From the NCBI GenBank assembly GCA_003427395.1, contig BFEA01000138.1, positions 2,669,809 to 2,733,808 on the forward strand: a stretch of 64,000 nucleotides of DNA, read 5' to 3'. Every line of letters starts with the position of its first letter. Position 1 is the stretch's first letter. This DNA comes from Chara braunii. Lineage: Eukaryota; Streptophyta; Charophyceae; Charales; Characeae. The translations under genes and the position numbers were made by a program. The notes under the pieces were generated by a model, which did not search any database, was not told the DNA's origin, and saw only the letters and a program-made list of their open reading frames with translations. Shown one piece after another: positions 1-10,825 of this stretch.

Positions 1-590
1 AATAAATTGAACAACATTTTCCCCAATGTAACATCCAAACTTTTTACCAAATTTGAAATAGAAATCAAATACGAAAACAATTAAAAAAAAATAAATAATA
101 ATAATGAAATTATTGAGTGGACGAGCAAGTTTTGACACCATCACCTTTGGAGATTTTTTTTTTTTTTTTTTTTTGACAAATGCCATAAAAATTACAATAT
201 GTGTATCTTACATAATAGAGAACCTACAAATAAGGTTTGCAAAAATAACAATTTTTTTCATGCGCCGTAATTAAAAAAAAAAAAAAAGTGAAAAAATAAA
301 AAAAACAAATTAGTGAGTGGGCAAACAAGTTTTAACACCACCATCTTTGCCAATTTTTCATTATTTTTTGGCTTAACAGAATGCCTTCAAAATTAAGAGG
401 AAGATTTCTTACATTACAAAGAACTCGCCAAAGACAAATAAAAAAACAATAATAATATTAAGGTGCAAAATTATTTTTTTGCGGGGTCCAAACCCCTTCG
501 GGTTCGGGCCCCGTAGGCCGTAGGGGGAACGGAACGCCTAAACGTTCGGGGGTCAGCTTAGGACCTATGTACGTTCGTCCTGACAACCAT
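1..590 (+). repeat. Partial copy of a (TA)n-associated small element (family G), 3' part
   Basis: Two related AT-rich units (about 115-225 and 310-420) share the pattern 'gagtgggcaa.caagtttt.acacc..catctttg', followed by a GC-rich end at 480-590 rich in GTTCGGG and CCGAACG motifs. The same order of parts is seen at 3205-3966 and 6246-6975, so this is the right-hand portion of a third copy cut by the window edge. No coding capacity is visible. Confidence 0.55.
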
Positions 591-936
591 GAACATGCCA
601 ATTCTTACGCTAAATCCTCGACTAAATGTGTCGGGCAAGTTAATCATACTCGAGTCCCCCCCATATCACCTTAAACGCACATGTAGGTTGGACTACTAAT
701 TGGAGCGTATGACTCATGTTGGCGCTTAATCGAGTACATTTCATCCAAAGACATTAAAAATAGAAAAACAAATTGTGTTATCATTGTTACGCAAAAAAAA
801 AAAAAAAAAAAAAAAATAGTGACATCCTTTTTTTTTAGAGTTTCACGAACTCATTAGGATACGCATTGTAATAGAGTTAGTGAAGTGTAATATATACATA
901 AACGATATCTATGATATACATATTTATTTATATATA

Positions 937-1953
937 GGCTACCATAGTGACCCATGACCACTTCCTGGACTGGAAAAACAAAAAATAATAATAATAATAA
1001 TAATTAAAAACCTAGGTTTCCGGGCACCCGGGCACCCAACTTGTGCCCAGATACCCGCCTAGGTACCCGCCCAACGCAAAAAAAAAAAAAAAAAAAAAAA
1101 AAGTAAAAAAATTCCAAAAAACAAAAATGTTGTGTAGAATTGCAATAACAACAACTTCTGGTTGAGGTTCACATCATAATTCTTCACCAAATTGAAGATA
1201 AAATAGAAAATAACGAAATCACATCAAAAGACCCCCTTTAATTCCACTTAGCCCCTTTAAAAAACAATTATACCCCCCTTCTCCCCCCTTGATAGCCAAC
1301 TCTGAAAAAATGAAATCAACCCGGGTTTGGGGTTCTCTGAGAAAGTGCAGAAAGGTAAAATATATATATCGTCACAAACAGAACTGTCCGGTAAATTGTA
1401 GGCAGAGAGAGAGAAGAGGACAACAAACGAGGGGCTGTGACAAACTGTTTCGTCGGAGTTTCACCGACTCATCAGGAGGCTGAACCCTAACAGGCTGCAA
1501 AATCCCCTCACTGATTACACTATAAATGATAATCTACCTTAACAAAAATCAAAGTAGACTATTACTCACCCACACCAGATGAAAAACTATATATATATTT
1601 ATATATATATCTATATATCTATATATATATATTTTTTGCATGGCCGGGTTCCCCAAGCATCAGACCCCTCCTGGCGTCATGCCCGAGTGCCCGGTCCTGC
1701 AGACCCGACCGGGCATAAAAAACGTCCTAATAAAAAAATAGTTTTCAACTTTATTTTTTATTTAGTAAACTTCCGTAAGTAATTTTGTTGTGAACCTCCA
1801 ACCAAAGTTGTTCAGTTTACTGCATAACATAGTTGTTTTTCAAAAAAAATTATTTTTTGTTTTGTTTCGATTTTCGGTTAGGACCTTCCTTGGTCCTTAC
1901 ACGGTCGGGCCGCTCAGGCAAACAAGGTATCCCGGGCGGCCTGACTGGTAGCC
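937..1953. mobile_element. Small TIR element (family E), split by a nested insertion
   Basis: The ends are perfect 8-bp inverted repeats, GGCTACCA at 937-944 and TGGTAGCC at 1946-1953. The outer parts (937-1010 and about 1725-1953) match the intact relative at 2319-2576, including 'aaaagttgttcagttta'-like internal sequence and a GC-rich right end with CGGTCGG and CCCGGGCGG. The middle is a different element, so this copy was interrupted after it inserted. It has no ORF and is presumably non-autonomous. Confidence 0.55.
1011..1724. mobile_element. Nested small element (family F) inside family E copy
   Basis: This begins with GC-rich sequence containing repeated GGGCACCC motifs, continues with AT-rich sequence and a (TA)n run at about 1590-1632, and ends with CCGAGTGCCCGG/CGACCGGGC-type sequence. 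The stretch 1105-1350 resembles 2755-2985 with the same order of landmarks, including a pyrimidine-rich 'cccctttaaaa' segment and a later 'aaaaatgaaat.a.cccg' segment. The boundaries are approximate. Confidence 0.45.
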
Positions 1954-2318
1954 CAGTATCAAACGAAGCTTTAATATTATATTATTTGTTTCGGGTATAT
2001 CAACATCTGATATAGGGACTCTTATTTTTATATTTACTAAACCAATAGTGTCTTTGCCGAGTGATAAAATAACGGCCCTCTGGTGAGCCTTCGACCTTTT
2101 AGGAAGCCGAAACGAAACGACAACCACTGATAATATTTATCAATGGCAGGCATCGTCGATCCATGATTTTTAAGAAGTTAGAGAAACTGCATAATATAAA
2201 AACAAAAAATTAATGGAGTTAAAATAATTTGTCGCTTATGCAATTTTACTATATGAATGGCAACAAATCAAGGAATATTCATCCAATCGCCACGGTAATT
2301 TGTTTAATTATTACTTTT

Positions 2319-2576
2319 CTAGGCTACCAAAGTGGTCCGGGACCACTTGCCCAACCGGACCAAAAACAATAAAAATAAAAATAAAATATTATCAAAACTT
2401 TATTTTGTATTTGCAATTCAGTGAAAATTTTGGATGTAAACCTGAGGCAAAAGTTGTTCAGTTTATTTTTGTCTATAATCTAGTTTTTTAATTGTTTTTT
2501 TTTTTTTGCTAGGCCCCTTGCACGGTCGGATCGCCCGGGCGAACAAGGTGACTCGGGCAGCCCCGTTGGTAACCTA
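2319..2576. mobile_element. Intact 258-bp TIR element (MITE-like, family E)
   Basis: Terminal inverted repeats CTAGGCTACCAA (2319-2330) and TTGGTAACCTAG (2566-2576) match at 11 of 12 positions. Just inside the left end is a perfect hairpin, AAGTGGTCC/GGACCACTT. The internal part is AT-rich. Size, TIRs and lack of coding capacity fit a miniature inverted-repeat element; the mobilising transposase family is unknown. Confidence 0.6.
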
Positions 2577-2640
2577 GTTATTTTTTTTATTTATGATTTT
2601 GTTTTTCTTTCGATTTATTATTTTTTAATAAAATACTAGG

Positions 2641-2990
2641 TTTTTATTCTATACGCCCGACCAACCAAAATATGCCCGAGTATCCGCCCGGTTGCCTAAC
2701 CGGGTATGCCCCCCGGGCTGGGTTCCAAGCAGCCTAATTGCCAAAAAATAATTAAAAAAAAAAATTGTATACAATTGTAATACAAACGGCTTTGGGTTGA
2801 GGGTTACATTAAAATTTCGCACGAAATCAGAGATAAAAAAGAAAATAATAGAATCAAGCTAAGGCGCCCCCTTTTAATCCCCTTTAGTCCGTTTAAAACC
2901 AATTTATGCCCCCTCTTCCCCTTGAAAACCAACTCGCAAAAAATGAAATTAGCCCGAATTCGGGATGCTCTGGGAAAACATGGAACCCCC
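2641..2990. repeat. Second copy of family F (diverged)
   Basis: A GC-rich head with repeated CGCCCGACC and ACCGGGTATGCCCCCCGGG motifs is followed by AT-rich sequence that lines up with 1105-1350 ('gggttgag.gttaca', 'aaatgaaatta.cccg.att'). It directly follows the family E copy at 2319-2576. Confidence 0.45.
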
Positions 2991-3204
2991 CGATAAAAAA
3001 AAATAAAAAATTTGCACGTCCAGGCAGAGCCGGCAAGGCATGAAAATCTTCATAGTAAAAATGTTATTATAGTTCATATTTTATTTTATTTTTTGAATTG
3101 CATCAACATCCGCATCCTTTAGGCTGTATAACAATTAAAATGGTAATTCAATAGAATTTTAAATATAACCATTCTAAAAAATAAATTTGAAAAATATATA
3201 TATA

Positions 3205-3966
3205 CTGGATAGCCGGCGTTCGGGACAGACCGAACGTCCAAACCCGAACGCTCGAACGTACGGGACCCCTTGGGGAGGTGTTCGGTCGTTCAGGCCGAAA
3301 GCGGACAAAAGAAAACAAAAAAAACAAATCAAACAAATCTGGAAAAAACATATCGTATGCAAAAAAATAAACCAAACAACATTTGTCTGAGAATTACGAC
3401 CAAATTCCTTACGAAATATGTAAAAAAAATAAATAATTAAAATAAATACTAATAAAAAAATAAAAATAACTAAAAAAAAAAATTAGAGAATTAAAATTGG
3501 TGAGTTCGCAAACATGTTTTCGACATCGCCATCTTTGGCAATTTTCATTTATTTTTTGACATATCCAAATGCCTTGTAACTTTACATAGGTGTACTTCCA
3601 ATAATACAAAACTTGTGCAAAAAGTTTCAAAAATAGAAAAATATTAAAGCCACGAAAATAAAATCACAACAAAAAGTGAAAAGTAAAAAAAAAAAAAAAA
3701 GTAGCCGAGCACGTTTTAACACCTCCATCTTTGATGATTTTTCATTTTTTTTTATTGGCTTGGAAAAATGCCTTGAAAATTTATTTACACGTAGCGCATG
3801 TCGTACAAAATTTACAGAAAAATATTTAACATTTTTTTTTTTTCTTAAGGCCCCAAAATTATTTTTGGCGAGGGCCGAACCCCCTCAGGTTTGACCCCTG
3901 AATAGGATCCCGAACGTTAAGGGGTCAGCTCGGGCTCCCTCGAACGTTCGGTCTGGTAACTATGTA
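3205..3966. mobile_element. Full-length family G element in a (TA)n tract
   Basis: The left end (3205-3300) is GC-rich with GGCGTTCGGGACAG and several CCGAACG motifs. Two AT-rich internal units follow (about 3500-3620 and 3700-3830, each with a 'c.ccatctttg..gattttcat' block), and the right end (3870-3966) carries CGAACGTTCGGTCTGGTAAC. Short TA-dinucleotide runs flank both sides (3195-3206 and 3963-3985). No ORF of note is present. Confidence 0.55.
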
Positions 3967-4408
3967 TATATATATATATTTATATAATGGATGCATATTT
4001 TTAAGTCAGTGTCTATAATTCTTACCACTATAATTCATTCATGCCCACCTTCGTGATTTCTCTTTCTCTAATGATCACTTGTCACCTTATACATTATTCT
4101 CATATTTGGTATACCATGTTTTTTAATAAACATGTAACCAAAGAGAGATAAGGAGTTGTGACTGCATATGTGATATAATGTAGATTCACTGCACAAAGTA
4201 TATTTTTTTCATTGCTCATTTTACCCATTTATTTACAATACCTATTACACATCACATTTAATAAGTCTCGCTTTATATTTATTTTTTAAGGATTTTGTGG
4301 TCACACAGGGTGATTCGAGTTCAGCACAGGCTTAACTTCTGAACCTGAACAGTCAAACAGTTGAACGTTCGCCCCCCCTATGACGCTCGACCGGGAGTCA
4401 ACTTTGAT

Positions 4409-4575
4409 TTTTTTTTTTTTTTTTTTTTTGCAAAGGGCGACGACCTTGTGATATTATTGAGTTGATCAGCCTTAGACAATATATTAGGTCTTACTCATCA
4501 AGTTTCATCATCTGGATTTGAACACAGGTTTGTATTTCAACAGGTTGTCGGTGTACCCACTTAGCTAGGCTTTTT
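4409..4575 (-). mobile_element. tRNA-derived SINE with poly(A) tail
   Basis: On the minus strand the element starts near 4570 with TAGCTAAGTGGGTA, a match to the RNA polymerase III A box (TRGCNNAGYNGG). About 45 nt later comes TGTTCAAATCC, close to the B box GGTTCAAATCC. A short AT-rich body follows, ending in an A-run of about 23 nt (the T-run at 4409-4431 on the plus strand). A tRNA-like head, an unrelated body and a poly(A) tail are the standard SINE layout. The donor tRNA is not identified. Confidence 0.6.
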
Positions 4576-4724
4576 TTTTTTTTTTTTTTTTTTTTCAGAT
4601 GATGGAAGGAGGTGTTGTTTTACACAAACTCATATTTAAAAAGTTAATAATAAAAAAAATGCGTTTCAAGTTATCCGTCAAACAGTTGGGTTACAACCCT
4701 GAGTGATGTCTGTACATGTATGTG

Positions 4725-5065
4725 GGGGGGGGGAGTAACCCACCCTCAATCAATCAACAATTAATCAGTTCTAAAAAATAAATGTGTCGCCATATGTGCG
4801 GGCACCCGTCTGTGTTTGTGTGTGTCGAAAGGGGGTCCCCCACAACCAATAAATCAATGAGCAATTAAAATTATATTTTTTTATTATTATATCATTTTAA
4901 AATATATATTGATTGATCAATTGATAATTTGGGGATGATTGACCACTCTCAAGCTAAACTTGTTCGATCCATCAATCAATCAATCAATATATAAAAAAAA
5001 AATAAAAACAAAGAATGAATTGATTGATTGATTGTTTTGTTGAGGGATAGACACCCCCCTTACAA
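4725..5065. repeat. Foldback of (TCAA)n/(TTGA)n with G/C-run ends
   Basis: Runs of TCAATCAATCAA (4745-4757, 4971-4988) face TTGATTGATTGATTG (5019-5033), giving a self-complementary segment around 4970-5035. The related phrases 'cccaccctcaatcaatcaa' and 'ccccacaaccaataaatcaa' recur within the interval, and the inverted 'tgagggatagacaccccc' marks the right side. It is probably a decayed foldback element. Confidence 0.35.
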
Positions 5066-5069
5066 ATCA

Positions 5070-6240
5070 ATTAAGTAATAAATTAATTAAAAATAATAAC
5101 AAACAATAAAAAAATAATTTGGATTTTTTTTCAAAATGTTTTCATCCCCGTATCTTTTACTTTTTTTTTTTGCTCAACAAAATTAAAGAAACATTTACAC
5201 TAGGTGTTTTAGGTACGGGACTATCTGCGAGGGAGAAAAAAAAAATCACATTTTTAATTAAGATTATTTACTTTATTCATTCATTTTTTATTATAATTAA
5301 GGTTGATATTAAGTTATAATGATTCAAATAATCTTTAAATAATATACATTATGATAAAAAATATTTTTAACATTTTAAAAACAGTGTAATAATTATTTTA
5401 TGATTAATCAATTTAATATATACTGTAAGTTTTATCTATTGACAATGTTATTCAGACAGTGCATATTTTGTATATTAATATGAGTAGATGAAAATTTTAT
5501 GTTCTTACAATTAAATTTGAAGTCACTTGCACGTGAATCATAATATATAAACAAAAATATTACTAAAGCAATTCGTGATTGCTACAAAATAATACTATAC
5601 AAATTGATTAGTTATACTAAGCTAAGAGGCTAAGGTTATAAAATGAATTGAGGCAAAATATTATTGGTTTGTGCAAAAGCACCATCTACATAATATATCC
5701 AAACGTGTTCATTGACAAATATATATAAATGACCCGAAAATACTTGCATGAACAGAGAAAAAAAAAAACATAACTTATTTCTTAACTATTTTTTATCTAT
5801 TTTTCGATAAAGGATTTTGTATAAGATTCAGTTTATTATTTTTATGATATAGTTTTTTTTAATATATAGAGAGTCATAATATGACGTTTACCCAATCAGG
5901 TTATCAGCGTAGCCGAGATTAACCAACCCATTTCAATTGGTAGCCATACTTACTTGTGTGTTTGCAATCATATGAAAAAGATTCAAGTGTGGTCGGTTTA
6001 CCTTTGGCATGGGATCGGGGATTCGGCATAAGAATTGTCGTAGTCTTTTTTTTTTTTTTTTTTTTTTTAACTTAAATATATATACAAAAATTAACAAAAA
6101 AATAAAGGTTCTAAAATTTATCGTCATTGTTTTTACGAAAATATAGAGTCCTTACTACTGACTCGACGAGATCTCAATGAAACAGTTAATCACAATCCCT
6201 TGTTTATATATATATATCGTCAAATAGAATATATATATGT
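5070..6240. other. AT-rich interval without recognisable genes
   Basis: The interval is long homopolymer and AT-rich sequence with several A/T runs. Open frames here are short, low-complexity and rich in Phe, Ile and Lys, as expected by chance in such DNA. I see no RNA gene, TIR pair or conserved protein motif. Confidence 0.5.
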
Positions 6241-6245
6241 ATATA

Positions 6246-6974
6246 TGCAGGGTTACTGGCGTTCGAGACAGGCCGAACGCCCGAACGTACGAGACCCATT
6301 TTGAAGGCGTTTGGCTGTTCGGGCCGAACGCCGACAAAAAAAAAAAGAAAACAAAAAGAAACTTTTAAAAAATTCCGAAAAAAAAAATGTTATGGAGAAA
6401 AATAAACTAAACAACATTTGCATAGGCACTACTTCTAAATTCTTTACCAAATTTGAATTAAAAATCAAATACAGAAAATAAACACTTTGATAAAAATAAG
6501 AAAAAATAAAAAGAGAATTAAAATGAGTGAGTGTGCCAGCACATTTTCGACACCGCCATCTTTGTCGATTTTTAATTATTTTTTGACATTGACAAATGCC
6601 CTGAAAATTTACCGATATGTAGTTTACATAATCAATAACTCATTAAAAAGTTTTCAAAAAATAATATTTTTTTTTAGGCCCCGAAATAAAATGAAAACAA
6701 AAAGTGAAAAGTGAAAAAAAACAAAATAGTGAGTGAGTGGGCAAGCACGTCTTGACACCCTGATCTTTGACGATGTTTAATGTTTTTTTGGCTCAGCAGA
6801 ATGACTGCATGTAGGTTACATCATAAAGAACTAAAAAAAAAAAATCAGAAAAAACAACTTATTTTTAGGCCCCGAATATGTTTTTGGCGGGGTCCGAACC
6901 TGGAGGTGTTCGACCCCTGAACGGGACCACGAACGTTCGGGGGCCCCCGAACGTTCGGTCAGGTACCCCTGTTC

Positions 6975-6975
<1 letters not shown>
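6246..6975. mobile_element. Second full-length family G element in a (TA)n tract
   Basis: It has the same order as 3205-3966: a GC-rich left end with GGTTACTGGCGTTCGAGACAGG, two internal units (about 6525-6650 and 6725-6835), then a right end with GAACGTTCGGGGGCCCCCGA and CCGAACGTTCGGTCAGGTACC. The outermost bases are loosely inverted (GGTTACTG versus GGTACCTGA). The left flank is TA-rich (6205-6245) and the right flank is a 70-bp (TA)n run, so the insertion point was again TA repeats. Confidence 0.6.

Positions 6976-7046
<71 letters not shown>
6976..7046. repeat. (TA)n microsatellite
   Basis: Nearly uninterrupted TA dinucleotides over about 70 bp, directly abutting the right end of the family G element. 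The long IYIYIY-type frames across it are artefacts of the repeat. Confidence 0.95.
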
Positions 7047-7049
<3 letters not shown>

Positions 7050-7256
7050 AACCTCACGTTTGTTATTATTTTCTTCCTGTCTGTCTACAATTTTTCGACC
7101 GCATAACAATTTGAGTTCTTAGGATGAACAATACTACCGTGTTAAAATTGTCGGTGGTTGCGACGAAGAGAAAATGAAAACACTTATGTGACAAATTTTA
7201 TTTTTGATGCGCACAACGAAAATTCCCCTCAGCAGAAAGAGGATCGAAGATACTTG

Positions 7257-7997
7257 TGGTTTAAACCACCAGTACCTTACCTAACTATAGGGTGTGGAAA
7301 GGAATAGAGTAAAACTATTTATAGTCGGATGAATTTGGACGCTATTGTAGTGACCCATACATTTCATAAAATTGTAGCTTGTTAAACCACCACTCCCCCC
7401 TTGGACCTAAATTCGGCCTTCCTGCCCTTACAGACCGGGTTTTTAGAGCGACAGTGACTAACAGGTGCAGGCGGGTCCAATCCCGCAATTTTTAAGCGCA
7501 AAAGTTTTGGCCAAATTTTGCGATAAAAAAAATTGATGTTAAAAGTTTGCGATCTTGTAGATTAGACTATGATCTATCCAGGAAAAATATCATTAAAAAA
7601 AGAAAAAAATTTAGACAATTTAAAAAATGCCGCGCCGATTAATCTCATTTTTCATTTTTGTCTTTCTACCACGTGTGTCCAACGGGAAAAGTACCTCAAC
7701 TTCAACGATTTTTCATGATCAAAAGAATTATAAAAAAATCTAAAAATTAAAGGGTAAGTAAATTTGGCCACGAACTTTCTAAGAAAAATATTTAAAAAAA
7801 TAAATAAATCGTTTAGGCCATGAGATAAATCGCAGTGGCAATTCGATGCATTTTTTATCTTTGCCACACCCCTGGTTTCCCCGCGGTGCTACCGGTAGCC
7901 CTCTTGAACCTGTGGTTCCGGTCCCCCTGAATTTAGGCCGGTGGGTGGAGTGGTGGTTTAATGGGCATGAATTTATGAAGTACTGGTGATTTAATGG
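7257..7997. mobile_element. Foldback/TIR element of about 740 bp
   Basis: The left side (GTTTAAACCACCAGTACC at 7261-7278 and GTTAAACCACCACTCC near 7381, then a CCTAAATTC.GG block) is matched in inverse orientation on the right side (CTAAATT reading outward near 7925-7935, GTGGTGGTTTAATGGG near 7950, ACTGGTGATTTAATGG near 7982). The arms are diverged and the left one appears to carry extra sequence. There is no ORF inside. It lies about 1 kb upstream of RPS25. Confidence 0.5.
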
Positions 7998-7999
7998 TC

Positions 8000-8980
8000 T
8001 TAAAGGAGGATCATGCATACATTTCCTAGCATTTTTCCCAGATGGGGCCATACACGAGTTGCAAGTTTTGAGGGTTGGCCTATAGGAGCAAAATGGTTGA
8101 CAGCGCCAACTAATAAAAGTGACCCACGGTTTTGGTTTTCGTTGTTTTTGCGTCAAAATCTAAATTTTAGAGGTCGGGGTTCTTTACATTACGTCCCTGG
8201 AAGGTATTGGAAGCATCATCCAGCTTAGCTTACAGGCAAACCGCCCGCAGGTCTGTTCCCCAAGACCCTGCAGCTCCAAGGCTGCAATCCTACACTACCT
8301 CCCCAACGTAGTAATTCTATAGCTACCGATTCTACCTAAGAACCAAGCGTACCTATTATACAGCCGCCTCCTTTCGTTACGCCTGCCTAAAGCGGAGGCA
8401 TGGAAAATATTGTTCCAAGAGCCTACTGGAAATGGACCAGCCCCTAACACAGAGCTGCGGAACCTAATGCATACGGTAAGGGTCCCTCCCTCCACACTTA
8501 CCTGCCAACTACTGCCTTCCTCCTGCAGAAAATAGGACCCAGCGTTCAGGTCTTGGGTTTGTTTTTTGTGGTGCGCAGGGTGTTTTGCGGATGGGAAAAA
8601 TATTCATGAACCTAGCTATTCTGCAAGCATTTCGTGCTCCCTTGTTCTCAGCGGAGTACCCTGTGGGGCCTGTCTCGTATCAAGTGCCGAGTCTGGCAGA
8701 CGAATTGGCCTGGAGCTCTGTCGGAAGTCCCAGGGCTCTAGCCTGTCCGCGAACGTAATGCATGAAGCAGGTTCTCACGCCACCCAGGGTAGTGCTGGTG
8801 GGAGGGGCCTGTGAGTCGTGTACTCGTACGGCCAGTGCTCCGCTAAGCCTGGTTGCCCTGTACTGTATCCCTTTTGCACGGCAGGCCAGCGGGAGGGGTT
8901 CTTTTTTGTCGCATCCCTGCTTTGGATCGTTATGCCAGGCGACCGAGTATAATTTCCTCCCCGCCATTTGAGCACCTCCT
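8000..8980. other. Upstream intergenic DNA of RPS25, no confident gene
   Basis: Mixed-composition DNA lying between the foldback element and RPS25. A 71-codon frame at 8013-8228 starts with an ATG but matches nothing I recognise. Regulatory DNA for RPS25 is expected in its right-hand part; apart from the telo-box closer to the gene I cannot point to a specific site. Confidence 0.4.
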
Positions 8981-9040
8981 TTCAAGTTCGCATCTGTAGA
9001 GCACGGGTAAGACCGGCTCTAAGCAGGAGGTGGTGGTGAC

Positions 9041-9048
9041 TTAGGGTT
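9041..9048 (-). promoter_or_regulatory. Telo-box (AACCCTAA) upstream of RPS25
   Basis: TTAGGGTT on the plus strand reads AACCCTAA on the minus strand, 55 bp before the RPS25 ATG. Telo-boxes (AAACCCTA core) near the start site are a known hallmark of plant ribosomal protein gene promoters. The position fits, but an 8-bp match alone is modest evidence. The transcription start is not visible, so it could lie in the 5' leader. Confidence 0.5.
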
Positions 9049-9102
9049 GTCGAGTGTGCGTGTTGTTGCTTGCCTCTCGGCTGGTCACAGACAGCGACAG
9101 GT

Positions 9103-9429
9103 ATGGCGCCGAAGAAGGACGCGAAGGCCGCCGCCGCCAAGCCGGCCAAGAGTACTGGCGGTGGAAAGCAGAAGAAGAAGAAGTGGAGCAAGGGAAAGCA
9201 GAAGGAAAAGGTCAACAACATGGTCCTCTTCGACCAGGCTACGTATGACAAGCTGCTCTCCGAAGTGCCGAAGTACAAGCTCATCACGCCTTCCGTGCTC
9301 TCCGATCGTCTGAGGATCACCGGCAGTCTCGCCAGGAACGCGATCAAGGAGCTCATGGCACGTGGCGTTATTCGGTTGGTGAGCGCTCATGCCAATCAGC
9401 AGATTTACACGAGGGCTACGAACACATAA
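9103..9429 (+). CDS. RPS25: 40S ribosomal protein S25 (eS25), single exon
   Basis: This encodes a 108-residue eS25, a component of the small ribosomal subunit head near the decoding/E-site region, known in other eukaryotes to support IRES-dependent initiation. I start at the ATG giving MAPKKDAK, the usual N-terminus of plant eS25, rather than at upstream in-frame codons. A Lys-rich unstructured tail (residues 1-40, with [16 protein letters not shown]) leads into the winged-helix core containing [26 protein letters not shown] and [17 protein letters not shown]; it ends with the conserved QIYTRATNT and TAA. Length matches the plant family. No intron interrupts the frame, and G/C-ending codons predominate, unlike the AT-rich repeats to the left. 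The frame is intact and looks functional. It is the only confident host gene here. Confidence 0.96.
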   Translation: MAPKKDAKAAAAKPAKSTGGGKQKKKKWSKGKQKEKVNNMVLFDQATYDKLLSEVPKYKLITPSVLSDRLRITGSLARNAIKELMARGVIRLVSAHANQQIYTRATNT

Positions 9430-9860
9430 GCGGGCATTTGTATGCAGTAGGTGCGTTGCGAGGGGCCATTGGAGGGAAGGGGGTTGGGAATGGGTCCAAG
9501 ACAAGGGCAGTCCTAGTACCTGCAGGAGCTTTGGGCTGCACGTTTCGGCAGAAATAGGGTTTCTGCAATCGTCATGCCACACTTTGTGATGATGCGGCGG
9601 TGCAATGTCATCCATAAACACGCCGCAGCTTGTTCGCGCGGAATTTTGGTTGGTGCCTGAAGAGGGTTTGTGTTGTTGATCATTTGAGTAAATTCTTTTT
9701 CGAGAAGTGATGGAAGTATTTTGAGGGGATGGGAATTGAAATGTGTCGGCCCGACTTTGACTCCCCTACCTCCGTGTGTTTGCAGTTCCATGGATTGCCG
9801 AGATTGCTATGTTCCCGAAATCTCTTATGGCAACTCTTCCTGCCCTAATTTTCACTGTAT
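9430..9860. other. RPS25 downstream region
   Basis: This is the likely 3' UTR and downstream flank. A typical 3' splice-site-like stretch (pyrimidines then GTGTTTGCAG) occurs at about 9775-9785 and leads into the polypyrimidine-rich DNA, but no exon can be assigned. No canonical AATAAA is obvious close to the stop codon. Confidence 0.4.
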
Positions 9861-9864
9861 GTCC

Positions 9865-10825
9865 TTTTTTTTTTTTGTTCATTTTATGTCCCCTAGTCCT
9901 TTTTTCTCTCCTACCACTCCTGCCCTTTCTCGTAGGTTCGTCTCCAGTCTCCTTTTCTCCCCGTTCTCTTTCTCTCCACCTTCTCATTCTCCCCCTCTTC
10001 TCTCCCGCCTTTTGGCGGTCCTCCTTTCCTAACTAGCTACTCTTCTTCGTACGATGTTTTCCTCCTTTCCCTCCTCCCTCCTCCCTCCTCGCTTTCCTCT
10101 CGTCGTTTTACCCTCCTCGCTCCCTTTCTCTCCTCCCTCCGTTTCTCACAGTAACTTGTCCCCACTTTGTGATCTCTTCCCCTCTATGCTTACATTTTCT
10201 TTTTTTTTGGCCTCTTCTTTCCTGTTGCGCATTCTTTCCTCTGGCCCATCTTCTCTCCCCGTTTCCTTCTCTCCTCTTTTCCCTCCATTCTCTCCTCCCC
10301 CCTCTCCTCTTGGACCTCCTGTTCTCTCCACATCTTCACCTACTTCCCTACGTCCCTCCTTACCTCCTCCCCACTTCTCCCCATTTCACTCCCCGGTCCT
10401 CCCTTTCCTCCCCTCCTCTCGTCCCCCCTTCTCTTCCCCCGTGTTTCCGTTCTTTAATCTACGAAGTCTACTCCTTGTCCCCTCCTGCTCTGTTCTCTCC
10501 CCTCTCCCCTTCCCTCTCCTCTGTTTCAAGAGACCTGACCAAGGTTGTGTCAACCAGCAACCCTACCCGTTTTGTACTCCAGTGATTGGCCCTTTTTCTC
10601 TTGAGCCTTTCGCTCTCCTCCTTTTTCTCCTTCTCTTCACGTCGCGTCGTTGCCTGGCGTCATCTGTTCCTGTGCCCGTCTCTCCTCTCCCGTCATCTGA
10701 CGCTTTGCTTCCTGTCCTTTTCTCCCCGACTTTTCTCCGTTCCGTGCTCCGCAACTCTTAATTCTCCTCTTTGTAACCCATTCTCCTTTTCCTTCCCTTC
10801 CCTCCCTTTTTTTAACAGGTAACTC
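9865..10825 (+). repeat. About 1 kb polypyrimidine-biased tract
   Basis: For nearly 1 kb the plus strand is overwhelmingly C and T (CTCC, TCTC, CCTT phrases), with purines sparse. It is not a simple microsatellite, since the order of C and T is irregular. The long Ser/Pro/Leu-rich frames on the plus strand and Arg/Glu/Gly-rich frames on the minus strand are by-products of this bias, not evidence for a protein. Such tracts can form triplex (H-DNA) structures. Confidence 0.8.

Noticed and set aside
6831-7114. Open frames rich in IYIYIY on both strands.
   Set aside because: They are translations of the (TA)n microsatellite.
8013-8228. A 71-codon frame with RVASFEGWP, which recalls the start of a BIR domain.
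   Set aside because: The Cys/His zinc ligands of a BIR are absent; the resemblance is nine residues long.
9085-9621. A 178-codon minus-strand frame.
   Set aside because: It is the antisense shadow of RPS25.
10054-10761. A 235-codon Ser/Pro/Leu-rich frame.
   Set aside because: It lies in the polypyrimidine tract, where stop codons are rare by composition; other frames there are equally open and no motif is present.
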